Shown in pieces: positions 61,095 to 64,000 of a stretch of DNA of 64,000 bases. Made by a program: the position numbers and the translations under genes. The notes below the pieces were generated by a model. It made no database searches, was not told the DNA's origin, and worked only from the letters and a program-made list of their open reading frames with translations. Origin of the DNA: Burkholderiaceae bacterium (GTDB lineage Bacteria; Pseudomonadota; Gammaproteobacteria; Burkholderiales; Burkholderiaceae_C); assembly GCA_024235895.1 (NCBI GenBank), contig JACKLM010000002.1, positions 744,001-808,000 on the forward strand, given 5' to 3'. Within the stretch, counting starts at the first letter, position 1. Each line of letters starts with the position of its first letter.

Positions 61095-63098
61095 ATGGCC
61101 CGCCACCCGCCGCCGCAGCGCCGTCGACCGGCTGGCCGGGCGGCAGCGGGCGCACGTCTTCCGACCGGCCATGCCGCGAAGCAAGGCTGGCGCGAGCGGC
61201 TCGGGCTTGCGATCGGTACGAGCCTCTGGGGGGGCCACCTGCGGCGCGGGGTGCTCGCCGTGCTCGCATGCGCGGCCGCCTTGGCGCCCGCGTCGGCCGG
61301 CAACGCCGGCCTGCAGCGTCTCACGCAGGCCTGGGCGGTGGCCGTGGCCCCCGCATCCGACGGCCCGGCGCCGCCCGGGCTGGTCGGCGAGCGACGTGCG
61401 CTGCCCGACCTGGCGCCGCCGGCGCGCGGGGAGGCGGTCGCGACCTGGTACCGGGTCGTGTTCGACGTCCCGGCCAGTCTGGGCGACGACGCGATGCTGG
61501 CGCTCCATATCGAGCGCGCCTGCAGCGCGCTGGAGGTGCGCCTCAACGGGCATCTCGTCGCGCGGGCGGGCGATCGGGCGCGCCGCGCCGGGCCGGCCTG
61601 CCTGCCGCCGCAGCTGCTCGCGCTGCCGCCCGCGCTGCTGCAGCCCGGTGCGAACGCGCTGGACCTGCGCATCGACGGCCTGCCGCTGGCGCGCGTGGCG
61701 TCGCGCCGCGATGCGGCGGCGCTGTCGGCGCTGGTCGTCGGCCCACGGTCGGAGCTCGCGTTGCCGCATGCCCGCGCGACGCTGGCGCAGCTGTATGCGC
61801 CGCAGGCGCTGGCCGCGGCGCTGCTGCTGACCGGCGGCTTCGTCTTCGTCCTCGGCTGGCGCCACCGCGCCGAGAGCCACATGGCCTGGTATGGCGCGCT
61901 CGCGGTCGGCTGGTCGCTGCTGGAGGCGCAGCGCTGGCTGCCGGGTTTGCCGTTGGCGGCCACGTCGGCGCAGCTGCTGCACGTCACGCTGCTGGCCTTC
62001 GTGACGCTGGCGGCGGTGCAGTTCCTGCTGCGCTACGCGCACCGACGAGATCGCTGGACGACGATCGCGCTGGCGCTGCAGTGCGTTGCGGTGCCGGCCA
62101 GCATCGTGCTGGCCGGCGTCGACCGGCTGCACGCGGTCGCAGCGGCGTGGACGGTCGCGTTCGCGCTGCAGATCGTCACCGCCGCGACCGCGCACCTGGT
62201 GCTGCGTCGGCGCGCCGAGGGCCGGCTGCCGCACACCGCGGTGGCGATGCTCGCGCTGGCCGGCGGCGCGCTCGCGCTCGAGCTGGCCGGCCGCTGGGGC
62301 GCCGTGCCGGGCGGTATCGCGGTGGCGGCGCAGCTCGCGGTGCCGCTGGCGCTGATCGTCACCGGGCTGCGCCAGATGCAGCGCCACGGGCAGGCGCTGC
62401 AGGCGTCGGAGGCCAGCCGCGTGCAGCTCGAGCGCCGGATCCAGGACGCGACGGCGCAGATCGAGCACAACTTCCGCCAGCTCGCCGAGCTGCGCGTCGA
62501 GCAGGTGACGGCCCAGGAGCGCAAGCGCATCGCCAGCGACCTGCACGACGACCTCGGCGCCAAGCTGCTGACCATCGTCCACACCAGCGACGACCCGCGC
62601 ATCGCGACCCTGGCGCGCGAGGCGCTGGAGGAGATGCGGCTGTCGGTGCGCGGGCTGACCGGGCGCGCGATGCGGCTGGGCGACGCGCTAGGCGACTGGC
62701 GCGCCGAGCTGATGGGACGGCTCGCGCAGTCCGGCATCGAGGGCGAGTGGCACGCGCCCGACGACGAGCTGCCGCAGGTGCTGCCGGCACGCACTTACGT
62801 GCAGACGACGCGCATCCTGCGCGAGGCGACGAACAACATCGTCAAGCACAGCCGGGCCTCGCAATGCCGCTTCAACGCCGAGCTCGCGGACGGCGACCTG
62901 CGGATCGTGATCCAGGACAACGGGCGCGGGATCCCGCTGGAGGTCGACGGCCGGCTCGACCACGGCCACGGCCTGGCGAGCATGAAGCACCGCGCCAAGC
63001 AGATGCGAGGCCAGTGCCTGGTCGAGTCCGCGCCCGGACACGGAACCGTGATACGGCTCACGCTGCCGCTGGACGGGGTGGCTGCCGCCGCCCCCTGA
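61095..63098 (+). CDS. membrane sensor histidine kinase (HisKA_3/NarX type)
   Basis: The 667-residue kinase has a signal sequence or first helix (about 50-70). A periplasmic jelly-roll-like region (about 75-230) contains ATWYRVVFDVP and ALHIERACSALEVRLNG, as in 7TMR-DISM sensors. Seven predicted helices follow (about 235-430), then a coiled coil. The H-box is of HisKA_3 type (QERKRIASDLHDDLGAKLL) and the ATPase domain has EATNNIVKHSRAS and DNGRGIP. It lies 48 bp before its likely partner regulator. The extracellular ligand is unknown; DISM domains tend to bind sugars or related compounds. Confidence 0.9.
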   Translation: MARHPPPQRRRPAGRAAAGARLPTGHAAKQGWRERLGLAIGTSLWGGHLRRGVLAVLACAAALAPASAGNAGLQRLTQAWAVAVAPASDGPAPPGLVGERRALPDLAPPARGEAVATWYRVVFDVPASLGDDAMLALHIERACSALEVRLNGHLVARAGDRARRAGPACLPPQLLALPPALLQPGANALDLRIDGLPLARVASRRDAAALSALVVGPRSELALPHARATLAQLYAPQALAAALLLTGGFVFVLGWRHRAESHMAWYGALAVGWSLLEAQRWLPGLPLAATSAQLLHVTLLAFVTLAAVQFLLRYAHRRDRWTTIALALQCVAVPASIVLAGVDRLHAVAAAWTVAFALQIVTAATAHLVLRRRAEGRLPHTAVAMLALAGGALALELAGRWGAVPGGIAVAAQLAVPLALIVTGLRQMQRHGQALQASEASRVQLERRIQDATAQIEHNFRQLAELRVEQVTAQERKRIASDLHDDLGAKLLTIVHTSDDPRIATLAREALEEMRLSVRGLTGRAMRLGDALGDWRAELMGRLAQSGIEGEWHAPDDELPQVLPARTYVQTTRILREATNNIVKHSRASQCRFNAELADGDLRIVIQDNGRGIPLEVDGRLDHGHGLASMKHRAKQMRGQCLVESAPGHGTVIRLTLPLDGVAAAAP

Positions 63099-63146
63099 AC
63101 CGCGGCGCCGCTGCTAGCATGATTCGAGCCTGTCACCGGCCCGTTC

Positions 63147-63803
63147 ATGACCACCCACGTCCTGTTGCTCGAAGACCTGCCCGAGATCCGCAGCTGGCTG
63201 CGCAGCCTGGTGCTGCTCGTCTTCCCGGGCGCGCAGGTGTCGGAGGCGGCGCGCGTGCACGATGCGCTGGAACTGGTGTCGGCGCTGCGCTTCGACATCG
63301 CGCTGGTCGACCTCGGGCTGCCCGACGGCAGCGGCGTGCAGGTGGTCGAGCGGCTGCGCGAGCAGCAGCCCGAGGCGCAGTCGGTCGTCGTCACGATCCA
63401 CGACGACGACGAGCACCTGTTCCCGGCGCTGCAGGCCGGTGCCTTCGGCTACATCCTGAAGGAGCAGCCGCGCGAGATGATCACCGAGCAGCTGCACCGC
63501 ATCAGCCAGGGCGAGCCGCCGCTGTCGCCGTCGATCGCGCGCCGCGTGATGGCGCACTTCAGCGTCAGGCGAAAGCCGAGGATCGCCTCCGAGATGCTGC
63601 AGCAGGTGGCGCTGACCGACCGCGAGACCGAGGTCCTGCTGCGCGTGGCCAAGGGCTACACGCTGCCCGAGATCGGCGTGCAGCTCGGGCTGAGCCGGCA
63701 CACGATCGCCGACTACGTCAAGCAGATCTACCGCAAGCTCAACGTCAGCTCGCGCGCCGAGGCGGCGCTCGAGGCGCAGCGGCTGGGGCTGTTCGGACGC
63801 TGA
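63147..63803 (+). CDS. LuxR/NarL-type response regulator
   Basis: The 218-residue regulator has a receiver domain with LLEDLPE, phospho-acceptor Asp55 (LVDLGLPDGSG) and Lys in YILKEQP. Its C-terminal LuxR-type helix-turn-helix has LTDRETEVLLRVAKGYTLPE. It follows the NarX-type kinase, its probable partner. A TAGCAT box lies at 63115-63120, so it may also have its own promoter. Confidence 0.94.
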   Translation: MTTHVLLLEDLPEIRSWLRSLVLLVFPGAQVSEAARVHDALELVSALRFDIALVDLGLPDGSGVQVVERLREQQPEAQSVVVTIHDDDEHLFPALQAGAFGYILKEQPREMITEQLHRISQGEPPLSPSIARRVMAHFSVRRKPRIASEMLQQVALTDRETEVLLRVAKGYTLPEIGVQLGLSRHTIADYVKQIYRKLNVSSRAEAALEAQRLGLFGR

Positions 63804-63838
63804 CGGCGGGCTGCGGGCGGCGCCCGATCCCCGCCACG

Positions 63839-63844
63839 GATAAT
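63839..63844 (+). promoter_or_regulatory. -10-like hexamer for ruvA
   Basis: GATAAT ends 8 nt before the ruvA ATG. Confidence 0.45.
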
Positions 63845-63852
63845 CGGCGCCC

Positions 63853-64000
63853 ATGATCGGACGCCTGGTCGGAACGCTGGCGGCGAAGACGCCGCCGCAG
63901 GTGCTGCTGGACGTGCACGGCGTCGGCTACGAGCTCGACGTGCCGATGAGCACCTTCTACGGCCTGCCCGCGGTCGGCCAGCCGCTGACGCTGCTGACGC
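63853..64000 (+). CDS. ruvA: Holliday junction branch migration protein RuvA (3' partial)
   Basis: Only the first 49 codons are inside the window. They read MIGRLVGTLAAKTPPQVLLD and then VHGVGYELDVPMSTFYGLP, the N-terminal OB-fold of RuvA. This subunit binds four-way junctions and loads the RuvB motor during recombination. A GATAAT box just before the ATG suggests a promoter here. ruvB would be expected downstream, outside the window. Confidence 0.93.
   Translation, partial: MIGRLVGTLAAKTPPQVLLDVHGVGYELDVPMSTFYGLPAVGQPLTLLT

Overview
The window is very GC-rich and almost fully coding. Its gene content points to a betaproteobacterium of the order Burkholderiales, most likely near the Rubrivivax/Leptothrix/Ideonella group. 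The pointers are a split MetH whose reactivation module lacks the homocysteine domain and sits behind an S-adenosylhomocysteine riboswitch, a regulatory PTS made of EIIA, HPr and EI only, a HemJ-type protoporphyrinogen oxidase, an OlsB-type acyltransferase, MurU, and several Tat-exported proteins. The lineage is inferred from gene content and was not tested by a search.

Layout. 1-1726: SET-domain methyltransferase (cut by the window start), birA and a small membrane-anchored protein, all overlapping. 1723-6914 (minus): a secreted subtilase, then tkt-gapA with a clear terminator. 7120-10010: murU and a Tat-exported PhoX-like phosphatase. 10101-13018 (minus): aldo/keto reductase, CDF metal transporter and TlpA-like thioredoxin. 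13025-21741 (plus): UbiH-like monooxygenase, zinc alcohol dehydrogenase, rRNA pseudouridine synthase, miaA, and an ABC ATPase/permease/lipocalin-like operon of AttEFGH type. 21925-28600 (mostly minus): dacC-dat-ybeD and lipB, interrupted by a plus-strand ggt, plus a hydrolase, a thioredoxin-like ferredoxin and hemJ. 28673-28974: a candidate small RNA with a strong terminator, next to hemB. 30054-34008: ParA-like ATPase, MaoC hydratase, and a response regulator/hybrid kinase pair. 34044-37336 (minus): zinc-ribbon/PilZ-like protein, a 48-bp perfect palindrome, YhhN and Rep helicase. 37443-39604: L,D-transpeptidase and MepK-like peptidase. 39757-42374: the AmmeMemoRadiSam system, with its A and B proteins fused. 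42424-51396: a probably frameshifted pyruvyltransferase-like gene, amidase, pectinacetylesterase-family hydrolase, two predicted lipoproteins, AEC and MFS transporters, and a CoA-transferase. 51408-54986: EIIA, ptsH and ptsI, with olsB inserted antisense between ptsH and ptsI. 54987-55427: a nested inverted-repeat element. 55428-60985 (minus): metH with its riboswitch, glk, ybeY and phoH. 61095-64000: a sensor kinase/response regulator pair and the start of ruvA.

Two themes cut across genes. First, many start codons overlap the previous stop codon (ATGA or GTGA), so translational coupling is common. Second, at least a dozen genes without an obvious ribosome binding site have a sigma70 -10-like hexamer only 6-10 nt before the start codon, which suggests frequent leaderless mRNAs. 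The best candidates for something undescribed are the small RNA beside hemJ/hemB, the fused AmmeMemoRadiSam locus, the 48-bp palindrome and the nested repeat at the ptsI/metH junction. All functional calls come from reading motifs and gene order; no database search was run.
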